In this document: positions 1 through 8,052 of the stretch, piece after piece
How positions within the stretch are numbered: the stretch's first letter is position 1
Layout: each line of letters begins with the position of its first letter
DNA from: Acidobacteriota bacterium
GTDB lineage: Bacteria > Acidobacteriota > Blastocatellia > RBC074
Direction of reading: 5' to 3'
Assembly: GCA_016710075.1 (NCBI GenBank)
Contig: JADJLO010000007.1
Location: forward strand, 62,001 to 126,000
Length of the DNA: 64,000 bases
Notes under the pieces: generated by a model
What the model was told of the DNA's origin: nothing
Seen by the model: the letters and a program-made list of their open reading frames with translations, nothing else
Databases searched by the model: none
Made by a program: the position numbers and the translations under genes

Positions 1-800
1 CACGCCGCTGTCTGATCCATCATTTCCGTGCGATACATTGAAGAACCGTTGCGACTTGAGCACCTCGAGAAGCTGTTCTATCCGCCGGTGCCGGCCGGCC
101 GGCAGCGTGGAATCAGCGGAAGTCCTGCTGAGTATGCGAGACATGGCGCCGAAGTCGAATACTTCCGCATAAGCCGTTCCGACCGAGGCCTTCAGGCTTT
201 CTTCGCTCAGACCTGCTCTGGAGTATGCGAATTCGACGCGCAGGATATCCGAAAGTTTCTGGATCAGTTTGCCAATGTCCTCGCGCATCCGGCGCGCTTT
301 CGCCTGCTGCACCACCACCCACATGTGCCTGAACATTTGCGCGGATGTCGCCTTGCCGCAGTCGAATACCTCGCCGTCGATCTTGAGAGCGGCGCGCGCG
401 CGCTTGAGGCTGTCCTTGAGCAGGTCATCTCCATTCGCCGTGAGAAGGCCCGCCGCCTTGTCCCACATCTCCAGAAGCGACCCGCCTCGCCGGCAGCAAC
501 CGCGGAACGTATTTTTTGCTCGACCCGAAGCGCGTGCTGGGTCAAACGGTCGCCATCGTCACCCTTCGCGATCTCATGTGTCACGCCATCAATGATACCC
601 GATAGCGATTGCACACAATTGCGGTCGGCTGAAGCATTGCGCACCAGAACGAGCGGAAAGTCATAACGCAACTGCGTCAGATCCCTGTATCCCGAGAAGA
701 GCGCCGGACGCAGTCCGAGTTCGTCGATCGCTTCAAGCCCTGTGCCGGCCCTTTTACCAGTCAGATGAAATGCAACGAGTTCCTGTAGTCCCGCTTCCAT
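1..800 (-). CDS. Unrecognised protein, N-terminal part, frameshifted
   Basis: The minus-strand frame starts at 800 (MEAGLQELVAFHL) and reads as ordinary protein to about 483. From there to the window edge a different minus-strand frame is protein-like (SLLEMWDKAAGLL, then KARRMREDIGKLIQKL). Adding one base to the G run at 481-483 (minus strand) joins them into a continuous protein of more than 260 residues that runs out of the window. I do not recognise the family. The product looks soluble, with charged, probably helical stretches and no signal peptide or membrane segment. It lies downstream of nfnAB-korAB on the same strand, separated by a 420-base gap with a large inverted repeat, so membership of that operon is doubtful. 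The plus-strand frame over 28-666 is judged to be a shadow. Confidence 0.55.
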
Positions 801-879
801 ATATGTGTCCGATTATTATTGTTATTAAAATGAGTATTAAGCTCTCATGTTACGCAGGGAATATTCTTTATTTTGATTT

Positions 880-1145
880 GACTAGCCCACAACCCGCGAA
901 GCGGGTGGCAGCATGTAGCCCAGGGTGAAGCGAGGCCGAAGGCCGAGCGGAACCCTGGGTATAGTAATTAACATCATTCAGAGCCCGTGAAACGGGCGAC
1001 AGAAAAATAGCCACTAAATCTTTGGCCCTAAATCTGTCGCCCACTTCGTGGGCTTGGTTTTATTTTTCAACTGAACCTAGGGTTCCGCTCGGCCTTCGGC
1101 CTCGCTTCACCCCAGGCTACATGCTGCCGCCGGCTTCGCCGGCTG
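880..1145. repeat. Large inverted repeat between unknown gene and korB
   Basis: Two arms of about 50 bases (roughly 908-960 and 1075-1132) are near-perfect reverse complements. Each carries a GC-rich inner hairpin around the palindromic core GGCCGAAGGCC. Smaller palindromes lie at 890-905 (CCCGCGAAGCGGG), 985-1000 and 1035-1055, and a CCGGCTTCGCCGG palindrome ends the unit. This is typical of REP/MITE-like intergenic palindromes. Its place just after korB could let it act as a terminator or mRNA 3' end. I see no coding capacity. Confidence 0.8.
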
Positions 1146-1218
1146 TTTGAATTACTTCAAAAGAACGTGTCAAACCGATTCAGGAATACTTACTTGCGTA
1201 ACATCAGTTACCAATTAC

Positions 1219-2206
1219 TCAGGCAGCCGGCTCGGCGTCCTCGGGCCATACGGTGAACTTGTCGAGTTCGGCGTTGAGCCCCTTCTGAATCAAATCGATC
1301 GTCCGCAACTGGCCGGCATTTCGCACCTCTTCGTAGCAGGGAACCTCCGGGTCGTGGTACAGGATTCCAACCGGGATCGGATCGGTGCTTGACGCGATTT
1401 CGCGCGCACGATTGATATCGGATGGATCGTGTATCAGTTGGTTCTTGTAAACCTTGGCCAGCGCCGGATTGAGGGTTATCCCGTTCTCGTGATTGAGCAG
1501 GAGGATGCGGTCCGGATCGTGCATCCAGGGCTCGTACATGTTCGGCAGCCATTCCGGGCAACGCTGGACGATGCGCACGAACGAGAAGCCCTTGTGATGA
1601 TAAGCCGCCGAGATGATCGAGTAGAGCGCATCCGGGATCCAGTCGACCGCCTGCGCCACGAAGGAGACGTTCTGCACGCCAAGCGTGACGGTGAGCGGAT
1701 TGAGCGCATCGAGATACGACCCGCGCGGAGTGGTCTTGCTCTTAGTCCCGATCGGAGAAGTCGGTGATGCCTGCATCTTGGTCAGACCGTAGATCTGGTT
1801 GTCATGCAAAAGCACAGTCATGTTCATGTTGTAGCGGATCGCGTGGATCCAGTGGGCGGCGCCGATGCTGCAGCAGTCGCCGTCGCCCGTGTTGACAAAC
1901 ACGTTGAGATCCGGCCGCGCCATCTTGACCCCCTTGGGCGATCGGCAGAGCGCGCCCGTGGATGCCATGGAAACCGTAAGTCTTCATGTAATGCGGGAAA
2001 CGACTCGAGCAGCCGATACCGGAAACGAATACGGTCTTCTCCGGACGCAAACCCTCGTCGCGGCAGAGTCGCTGCACGGCAGTCAGAATCGCGTTGTCGC
2101 CGCAGCCTGTGCACCAGCGCGGCACGCCGCTCTGATAGTCCTCGAGTTCGTGGTGCTCTTCGTACATCCGGAGCAGGCATTCGGTGGAGGTCAGGTTCAC
2201 TGTCAT
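1219..2206 (-). CDS. korB: 2-oxoacid:ferredoxin oxidoreductase beta subunit (frameshifted)
   Basis: Thiamine-diphosphate-binding beta subunit of a 2-oxoglutarate/2-oxoacid:ferredoxin oxidoreductase, which with KorA decarboxylates a 2-oxoacid to acyl-CoA and reduces ferredoxin in the cytoplasm. The N-terminal frame (start 2206) has the CTGCGD motif and VSGIGCSSRFPHY. The C-terminal frame has the TPP/Mg signature VNTGDGDCCSIG and the QIYGLTKMQASPTS segment typical of KorB. The frames meet in a run of five C at 1929-1933 (ALPIAQG to VKMARPDLN). Removing one base restores a protein of about 329 residues, the normal family length. The start lies 28 bases after the korA stop, so the two genes are co-transcribed. 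The exact 2-oxoacid is inferred from family resemblance. Confidence 0.9.
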
Positions 2207-2234
2207 GATTTTCTTTCGCCTCTTCTTATTACTT

Positions 2235-4142
2235 TTACTTCAACTTGTTGCGGATCACACCGCAGATGATGGAGGGTTTGATGGGCTGCCCCTTCACTTC
2301 GCTCCAGCAATCTACGTCAATCAGATAGCGCGAGCGCAGCATCATCGCCAGCGCCGAATAGCGGCGGTTATTCTCGTCGATCAGTTCGTCTTCCGGACGG
2401 TCGCACCAGTTGTTCTCGATGGTTATCACTTTCTTGAAGCGCAGCATCGCTTCCTTGATCCCGGGCGGCAGCGGCTGCAGAAACGCCAGATGCATGGACG
2501 ATACTTTTACCCCATCAGCGCGCATGATCTCGACTGCTTCCTCGATCGCGCCCTTGGTGCTGCCCCATCCGATGACGAGCAGGTCGCCCGACTCGTCGCC
2601 AAAGACCGGCGGAGCCTTGAGCGTCTTCTGCAGCGCCGCAAGCTTCAGGCTGCGGGCACGAAGGCCCTCCTCGTTGATTTCCGGATCGTACGCAACCCGG
2701 CTCTGGCGGTCGTGAGCAAGCCCCGTCAGCGTGTGCATGCCGTTGGGCTGGCCCGGAATGAAACGGCGTGAAAGCCCTGTCACGGGATCCCAGTCGTATG
2801 GCAACGCGCCTTCGTGAATGGCGCTCTGGTCGATCGGCGGCGCCACCCATGTCTCGCTGAACTGCGGTCGCGGGAACGGCTGCTGCGATGTCGCAAGGTT
2901 TGCATCCGTCAACAGCACCACCACCATGTTGAAGGTCTCGGCGATCTTGCGCGCCGTGATGACCGAGTAGAAGCAGTCTTCGATGGTGCTCGCCGCCATG
3001 ACTACTTTCGGTGCGTCGCCGTGGCTGCCGAAAATGGCGGTCAGGGCATCACCCTGCTCCGCTTTCGTCGGCTGGCCGGTGCTCGGGCCACCGCGCTGCA
3101 CGTTGACGACGACCAGAGGGATTTCACCCATGACCGCAAGCCCGATCGCTTCCTGCTTGAGCGAATAGCCCGGGCCCGAAGTAATCGTCACGGCGCATTT
3201 GCCGGCGTACGACGCCCCGATTGCGAACGAGCACGCGGCGATCTCATCCTCGGCCTGATGCAGGATGCCGTTCACCTTCTCGAATACCTCAGAAAGATAG
3301 TGCGAAGCCGAAGTCGCCGGCGTGATCGGATACATCGCACAGATTTCCATGCCCGATGCGAGCACGCCAAGCGCGAGTGCGGTGTTGCCGTTGACCACGA
3401 TCTGCGGCTCTTTCGCGCGCACCGCCGGAAGGCTGAATTTGAAATCGAGATTGGTTTCCGCCCACTGGTGCCCTGCATCCAGCAGCATCAGGTTCGATTT
3501 GATGACGGTGGCATGCTTCTTGCCGAACGTCAGCTCGACCTGTTCGCGAGCGAGCTGCAAATCGAGGCTGTAGATGCTGCAGAGCATGCCGAGCGCGAAC
3601 ATATTCTTGCCGCGCCGGGCATCGCTGACCATCTTCAGGCACTCGTGCTCCATTGGGATCTCGTAGACGCGGTAGCCCGCCTTCACCAGTTCGTCGTGGG
3701 TCTGGATGTAGGATGTCACGATCGCCGGATTCTTGTCGTCACGCCACATGCTCTCGAGCAGGATAATGCAGTCGGGCTTGAGCTCGCCGGCACGCACCCG
3801 GCCGAGCAGCACCTGCTCGTTGAACGCAACGACCAGATCGGTTTCGTTGCCGCCGTTGGTGACATGTTTCGATCCCAGCCGGATGCGGTTGCCGCTCGCG
3901 CCGGCCACGCTGCGCGCCGGTGGCTGGATTTCAGCGGGGATGATCTCGACCGTCCAGACGCCGTTGCCCATCCTGGCGGCAATCGACCCAAGCGATTGGC
4001 CGCACCGCTGCGCGCCTTCGCCGGAGTCGCTGATCACCTCGACTATGTGTTCCTTGAGTATCGTGGCAGGTTTGTTGGAGCCGGGCGAAGCCGCCCGGCC
4101 CGGTGATGGTTTGACTGTTTTCTCAACTGTAGTGTCGGTCAT
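2235..4142 (-). CDS. korA: 2-oxoacid:ferredoxin oxidoreductase alpha subunit (gamma-alpha fusion)
   Basis: Alpha subunit of the 2-oxoacid:ferredoxin oxidoreductase, 635 residues. The first ~200 residues match the gamma (POR_C/KorC) domain fused at the N terminus. The pyrimidine-binding domain follows with YPITPATSASHYL (near residue 270), then TSGPGYSLKQEAIGLAV and the QRGGPSTGQPTKAEQGD motif conserved in KorA, and a C-terminal transketolase-like domain. The start overlaps the nfnB stop by four bases (ATGA), which indicates translational coupling. The long fused form is common in aerobic and facultative bacteria that run an oxygen-tolerant 2-oxoglutarate:ferredoxin step. Substrate preference cannot be read from sequence alone. 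Confidence 0.92.
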   Translation of the reverse strand: MTDTTVEKTVKPSPGRAASPGSNKPATILKEHIVEVISDSGEGAQRCGQSLGSIAARMGNGVWTVEIIPAEIQPPARSVAGASGNRIRLGSKHVTNGGNETDLVVAFNEQVLLGRVRAGELKPDCIILLESMWRDDKNPAIVTSYIQTHDELVKAGYRVYEIPMEHECLKMVSDARRGKNMFALGMLCSIYSLDLQLAREQVELTFGKKHATVIKSNLMLLDAGHQWAETNLDFKFSLPAVRAKEPQIVVNGNTALALGVLASGMEICAMYPITPATSASHYLSEVFEKVNGILHQAEDEIAACSFAIGASYAGKCAVTITSGPGYSLKQEAIGLAVMGEIPLVVVNVQRGGPSTGQPTKAEQGDALTAIFGSHGDAPKVVMAASTIEDCFYSVITARKIAETFNMVVVLLTDANLATSQQPFPRPQFSETWVAPPIDQSAIHEGALPYDWDPVTGLSRRFIPGQPNGMHTLTGLAHDRQSRVAYDPEINEEGLRARSLKLAALQKTLKAPPVFGDESGDLLVIGWGSTKGAIEEAVEIMRADGVKVSSMHLAFLQPLPPGIKEAMLRFKKVITIENNWCDRPEDELIDENNRRYSALAMMLRSRYLIDVDCWSEVKGQPIKPSIICGVIRNKLK

Positions 4143-5659
4143 GGTTTTGCAGTCGCAGCCACGCGCACTCGCGCGAAGTTGCGCTCTCTCAGATCAATTC
4201 CAAAAAGTTTATTAGTGCTGTCCCTGCCTTCGGCCGCGTACGGGAAATCGATATCGCGAATGCCGAGCCAGGATTTCATGTTGCGTGCGGCCTTGCGGCC
4301 CGCACCCATCGCCTCGATCACGGTTGCAGCCCCGGTGACAATGTCGCCGCCGGCGAAAACGCCGGCCACCGAAGTCGCCAGGTTTTCATCGACCGCGATG
4401 TAGCCTCGCTTGTTGAGCTTGAGCTTCGAGGTCTGGCCAATGATCGGGTTCGCGTTGGTGCCTATGGCGAACACGACCAGATCGCATTCGAAATCATGCT
4501 CGCTTCCCGCCACCGGCACGGGACGCCGCCGGCCCGAATCGTCCGGCTCACCCAACTCCATGCGGACGCAGCGCATGCCGCGCACGCCTCCTTTGCCGTC
4601 GTCGATCACCGCAATCGGATTGGTCAGCCAGTGGAACTCGACTCCCTCCTCCTCAGCGTGATGAACTTCCTCCGCGCGGGCCGGGCACTCGGTGCGCGAA
4701 CGACGATAGATGCAGTAAACTTTTTCGGCGCCGAGCCTCAGGCTGACGCGCATCGCATCCATCGCCGTATTGCCCGCGCCGATGACAGCCACCCGATGGC
4801 CGTGCGGCAGCGGCGTGTCGTAATTCGGAAACTCCTTAGCCCGCATCAGATTGCATCGAGTCAGCAGTTCGTTGGCCGACAATACGCCGTTGAGCGAATC
4901 GCCCGGAATTCCGAGCATCGACGGATAACCGGCGCCGGTACCGACGAACACCGCGTCGTAGCCCATCTCATTGATCATCTGCTCGATGGTGAAGAGCCTT
5001 CCGACCAGCGTATTGCATTCGAATTTAACGCCCAGTTTGCGAAGGTTGTCGATCTCGGCATCGATCACTTCGTTCGGCAGACGAAAGTCCGGAATCCCGT
5101 AGCGCAGCACACCGCCGGGCTGATGGAACGCTTCAAAAACCGTGACGTCACACCCGGCTTTCGCCATGTCGGCCGCGCATGCCATCCCGGCGGGCCCCGA
5201 GCCGACTATTCCGACACGGAAGCTGCTTGGCTCGATGTAGGGAATGTTGACCCATCCCTCCGAAATCGCCTTGTCGCCGACCCAGCGTTCGAGCCGTCCG
5301 ATCGCAACCGGCTCCAGCGTGTCGCCAACCGTGCAAACACCCTCGCACTGCGTCTCCTGCGGGCAGACCCTGCCGCAGATCGCCGGCAGCAGATTGGTGT
5401 CGGTCATCACGTCATAGGCGCCACGATAATCTTTTTCGGTGAGTTTCTGGATGAAGCCGGGTATATCGATTCCGACCGGACAACCTGCTACGCATGGCTG
5501 TTCCGGGCACATCAGGCAGCGTTCGGCTTCGATCAACGCTTCTTCGACTCGATACCCGCATGCGACTTCCGTGAAATTGGTGACCCGCTCGCGCGGGTCC
5601 TGCTCTCGCATCGGGGTCCGCTGCTGCGGAATGGTGCGGATCGTTTTCTTCTTCGCCAT
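4139..5659 (-). CDS. nfnB: NfnB/GltD-like NADPH and FAD oxidoreductase, Fe-S
   Basis: Large subunit of an NADH-dependent ferredoxin:NADP+ oxidoreductase (NfnB, the GltA/GltD-like family), 506 residues. Cysteines in CLMCPEQPCVAGCP and CGRVCPQETQCEGVC bind two [4Fe-4S] clusters. The FAD site is VGIVGSGPAGMACA, and the NAD(P) site is VAVIGAGNTAMDAMR with downstream arginines (YRRSRTECPAR). The second FAD-contacting segment is VFAGGDIVTGAATV. On its own this could be called a glutamate synthase small subunit. The adjacent NfnA gene and the lack of a large glutamate synthase gene favour Nfn. It starts 21 bases after nfnA and overlaps korA, so the product probably works with ferredoxin reduced by KorAB. 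Confidence 0.85.
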   Translation of the reverse strand: MAKKKTIRTIPQQRTPMREQDPRERVTNFTEVACGYRVEEALIEAERCLMCPEQPCVAGCPVGIDIPGFIQKLTEKDYRGAYDVMTDTNLLPAICGRVCPQETQCEGVCTVGDTLEPVAIGRLERWVGDKAISEGWVNIPYIEPSSFRVGIVGSGPAGMACAADMAKAGCDVTVFEAFHQPGGVLRYGIPDFRLPNEVIDAEIDNLRKLGVKFECNTLVGRLFTIEQMINEMGYDAVFVGTGAGYPSMLGIPGDSLNGVLSANELLTRCNLMRAKEFPNYDTPLPHGHRVAVIGAGNTAMDAMRVSLRLGAEKVYCIYRRSRTECPARAEEVHHAEEEGVEFHWLTNPIAVIDDGKGGVRGMRCVRMELGEPDDSGRRRPVPVAGSEHDFECDLVVFAIGTNANPIIGQTSKLKLNKRGYIAVDENLATSVAGVFAGGDIVTGAATVIEAMGAGRKAARNMKSWLGIRDIDFPYAAEGRDSTNKLFGIDLRERNFARVRVAATAKP

Positions 5660-5680
5660 CTTCTTTCCCTCAAAACCGGG

Positions 5681-6556
5681 CTAAACCTGGACCTGATCGC
5701 GCATCCGGCAGCCCTCGGACCAGCGCTCCATCGCTACCTTCTCTTCCTCGGCAAATCGCTTCAGGCGAATCATCAGATCGTCAAAGTCGACCTTGTGGCC
5801 GTCGAAGTCAGGCCCGTCGACGCAGGCAAACTTGACCTGATCGCCAAGCTTCACGCGGCAGCCGCCGCACATTCCTGTCCCATCCACCATGAGCGGATTG
5901 AGGCTGACGATGGTCTTGATGTTGTGTGGCCTCGTCGCTTCGGCGCACCCTTTCATCATCACCGGCGGGCCGATTGCTACGAACTCGTCGATGTCCGGGT
6001 GCTTCTCGATCGCCTGCTTGATCCCCTCCGTGATCAACCCCTTGATCCCCGCTGACCCGTCGTCCGTGCAGATGATGAATTCGTCACAGAATGATCTGAA
6101 TTTATCTTCCCAGAAAATCAGATTTTTGTTGCGGAATCCGACGATGCCGATGACATACGCCCCGCTCTCCTTGAAAGCGCGGGCGTGCGGAAAAATCGGC
6201 GCCACGCCAAGGCCTCCGCCGACGCATGCCACCTTCTTGACCTTGTCGAAATGACTCGGAATCCCCATCGGGCCGGTAATCGCGTAAAGGGAAGTGCCTG
6301 CCTGGCAGGCCTGCTGCATCTCACGGGTCGTCTTTCCGACAGCCTGGATGACCAGCGTGATCGTCCCCTTCTCACGGTCGTAATCCGCTATCGTCAGCGG
6401 AATCCGCTCACCGTGCTCGTTGAGCATGACGATGACGAACTGGCCGGCTCGCGCGGCCTTCGCCATCAATGGATGGTAACACTCCAGCAGGTAGGTAACG
6501 TCCGAGAAGTCTTCGCGCTTGATGATCTCGAACCTGGAAAACTGGTTTGGGCTCAC
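5681..6556 (-). CDS. nfnA: NfnA-like FAD/NAD(H), 2Fe-2S flavoprotein subunit
   Basis: Small subunit of NfnAB (the SudB/PyrK-like family), 291 residues. An N-terminal FAD-binding ferredoxin-reductase barrel carries RIPLTIADYD. An NAD-binding Rossmann region follows with ACVGGGLGVAPIFPHARAF, then a C-terminal [2Fe-2S] site with GTGMCGGCRV plus a later cysteine in FACVDGPDFDGH. With NfnB it couples NADH and reduced ferredoxin oxidation to NADP+ reduction in known systems. It is the first gene of the minus-strand operon. The 470-base upstream gap holds a MITE-like element, so the promoter must lie between that element and 6556 or within it. Confidence 0.85.
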   Translation of the reverse strand: MSPNQFSRFEIIKREDFSDVTYLLECYHPLMAKAARAGQFVIVMLNEHGERIPLTIADYDREKGTITLVIQAVGKTTREMQQACQAGTSLYAITGPMGIPSHFDKVKKVACVGGGLGVAPIFPHARAFKESGAYVIGIVGFRNKNLIFWEDKFRSFCDEFIICTDDGSAGIKGLITEGIKQAIEKHPDIDEFVAIGPPVMMKGCAEATRPHNIKTIVSLNPLMVDGTGMCGGCRVKLGDQVKFACVDGPDFDGHKVDFDDLMIRLKRFAEEEKVAMERWSEGCRMRDQVQV

Positions 6557-6733
6557 ATCAACCCCCCCTTGTTAGGTCGGGCGGCGTCCGGCAACCGGCC
6601 GGCAGGTTTTAGTGCTTGTATCTATATAAAAATGCCATTCCGGGCTCTGGCCCGGAATCCGGACGGATAAAAGTAATTTTCCGCTTTGGAGTCTAGCACT
6701 CTTCGGTTCCGGCTGTACAGGACAAAAACGACG

Positions 6734-7012
6734 ATCTCCGTTGCGGAAAGTTTAAAGCATGAACCGATGATACGTGGATCATTGAAAACAGGCGGACTCC
6801 ATGGAGTGCGGCGACCTGTCGCCGCTTTGCAGTCCTGTGGCCCCTCAAATATTGAGAAAATCTAAGCCACCGCGAACGGCCCACCGATTTAACAGGACTT
6901 CTGAATACAAAGCGGCGACAAGTCGCCGCACCATGGAGGTCGCAAATTTGATGCGATCGGGAAAAGCGCTGCTACAAACTTTTAACTAACAGGGCCTTTC
7001 CGCAACGGAGAT
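6734..7012. mobile_element. MITE-like element, copy 1
   Basis: A 279-base non-coding unit is bounded by perfect 17-base terminal inverted repeats: ATCTCCGTTGCGGAAAG at 6734-6750 and its reverse complement at 6996-7012. Inside is a second inverted pair (about 6798-6829 and 6908-6938) around CCATGG and GTCGCCGC, so much of the unit can fold back. The right ~90 bases match a second copy at 60261-60509 almost exactly, and a remnant lies at 57718-57751. There is no transposase frame, hence a non-autonomous element. No clear target-site duplication flanks this copy. Confidence 0.82.
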
Positions 7013-7027
7013 GTCTGTTCAAAATTC

Positions 7028-7559
7028 TTAGGCGTTGTTTCCAACCTCCGGCCACGCTTTGCGCAATATCTCCCTGATGAAGCCGTCTTTGCCGGCCTGG
7101 TATGCCTCTCTATCGGCCGGCAACCGTTTCACCAGACCTTCCTTCAATCTCGCATACTCCAGAGCCGCCTGCGGGTTCCCGGTTAAATAGTCGCGAAAGA
7201 ACAAATGATTCCGCCATTCCTGGCTCTCAATCTCCAATACATGCACATGATGAGTGCGGGGATCGCCTTTGACAAAATAATGGCGGCGGTGAATGCCATT
7301 TTCGCCCTTGTAAATATACCCAAGCTCTTCCATTGGCGGGACGCAGCGGATGGCTTCCTCAAAGTCTGTAACTGCTATCCCAATGTCAAGAATCGGCTTT
7401 GCCGGCATTCCCGGGATCGAGGTGCTGCCAATATGCTGTATGTCGAGGACATAGCCGCCAATCCCGGTCCCGCAGCCTCTCCGCCTCTTCAAGAAATAGC
7501 GAGCGCCAACCCGCTTCATATCGAGACAATTGAACTTCGCCTGAAGGTAGGCCCAACAT
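7028..7559 (-). CDS. GrpB family (UPF0157) nucleotidyltransferase-fold protein, frameshifted
   Basis: GrpB-family protein of about 177 residues, a distant member of the nucleotidyltransferase superfamily with no settled role. The N terminus (start 7559, MLGLPSGEVQLSRYEAGW, then LFLEEAERLRD) and the C terminus (GIGGYVLDIQHIGSTSIPG, AKPILDIGIAV) sit in different frames. Removing one of two C bases (minus strand) near 7470 joins them. The HIGSTS-PG and AKPILDI signatures are diagnostic of the family. It stands alone between a MITE-like element and the helicase gene. Related folds occur in MNT antitoxins, one of which lies 4 kb away, but no link is shown. Confidence 0.82.
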
Positions 7560-8052
7560 AAAACACCTCTGATCAGAAAGATTTCGCCGCGTCGTTGTCA
7601 AACATTATGAATGCCTCGATCGGCATTCGTTTAAGCCCCATCTCAGAATCTGAAAATCTCTGCCGTAGCCTGTTCAAGTTTACTCAAATATCCCTCTTGA
7701 TCATAAGCCATCGACAGGTTTCCCAGCCTTTACGGTATGCTCTTCGCCTTCGTGGTCGCATGGCCGATCTACTCGCCGTGATGAATATTGGCGCTATCGG
7801 CGATAGACTCTCGCGCCGCTGGTCTCGGTGGAATATCCTGGGAGTCTGCGGCTTCGAACCCGAAGGCAGTGGATTTTTATTCTTGTGCCGATATTACATC
7901 TGGCCTATATTTCAAACTTGACACAAGGCCATAGCTTCTCGGCCCCGGTACTATGAACCTCTCATGTGAAATTAAGCTTGGGACTGCGGAACCCCGGACT
8001 AAAACTGTCTATTGAATCGATTAAATTCCAATTTCCGGCCGTCTTTACGCCT
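7560..8052. other. Gap with no recognised gene
   Basis: About 490 bases between grpB-like and helicase genes. A plus-strand open frame at 7595-7921 has an amino-acid make-up typical of chance reading and no recognisable motif. I see no tRNA, terminator or long repeat. The promoter of the helicase gene presumably lies at the right end. Confidence 0.5.

Noticed and set aside
28..666. Long plus-strand open frame at the window start
   Set aside because: Its protein has chance-like composition, while the opposite strand reads as sensible protein in two frames joined by a single-base repair.
2814..4106. 430-codon plus-strand frame opposite korA
   Set aside because: It is the antisense shadow of korA; Arg/His/Asp-rich with no motif.
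4496..6055. 519-codon plus-strand frame opposite nfnB/nfnA
   Set aside because: Spans two genes in antisense and has no family-like segment.
7595..7921. Plus-strand frame in the gap before the helicase
   Set aside because: No ribosome site, no motif, chance-like composition.
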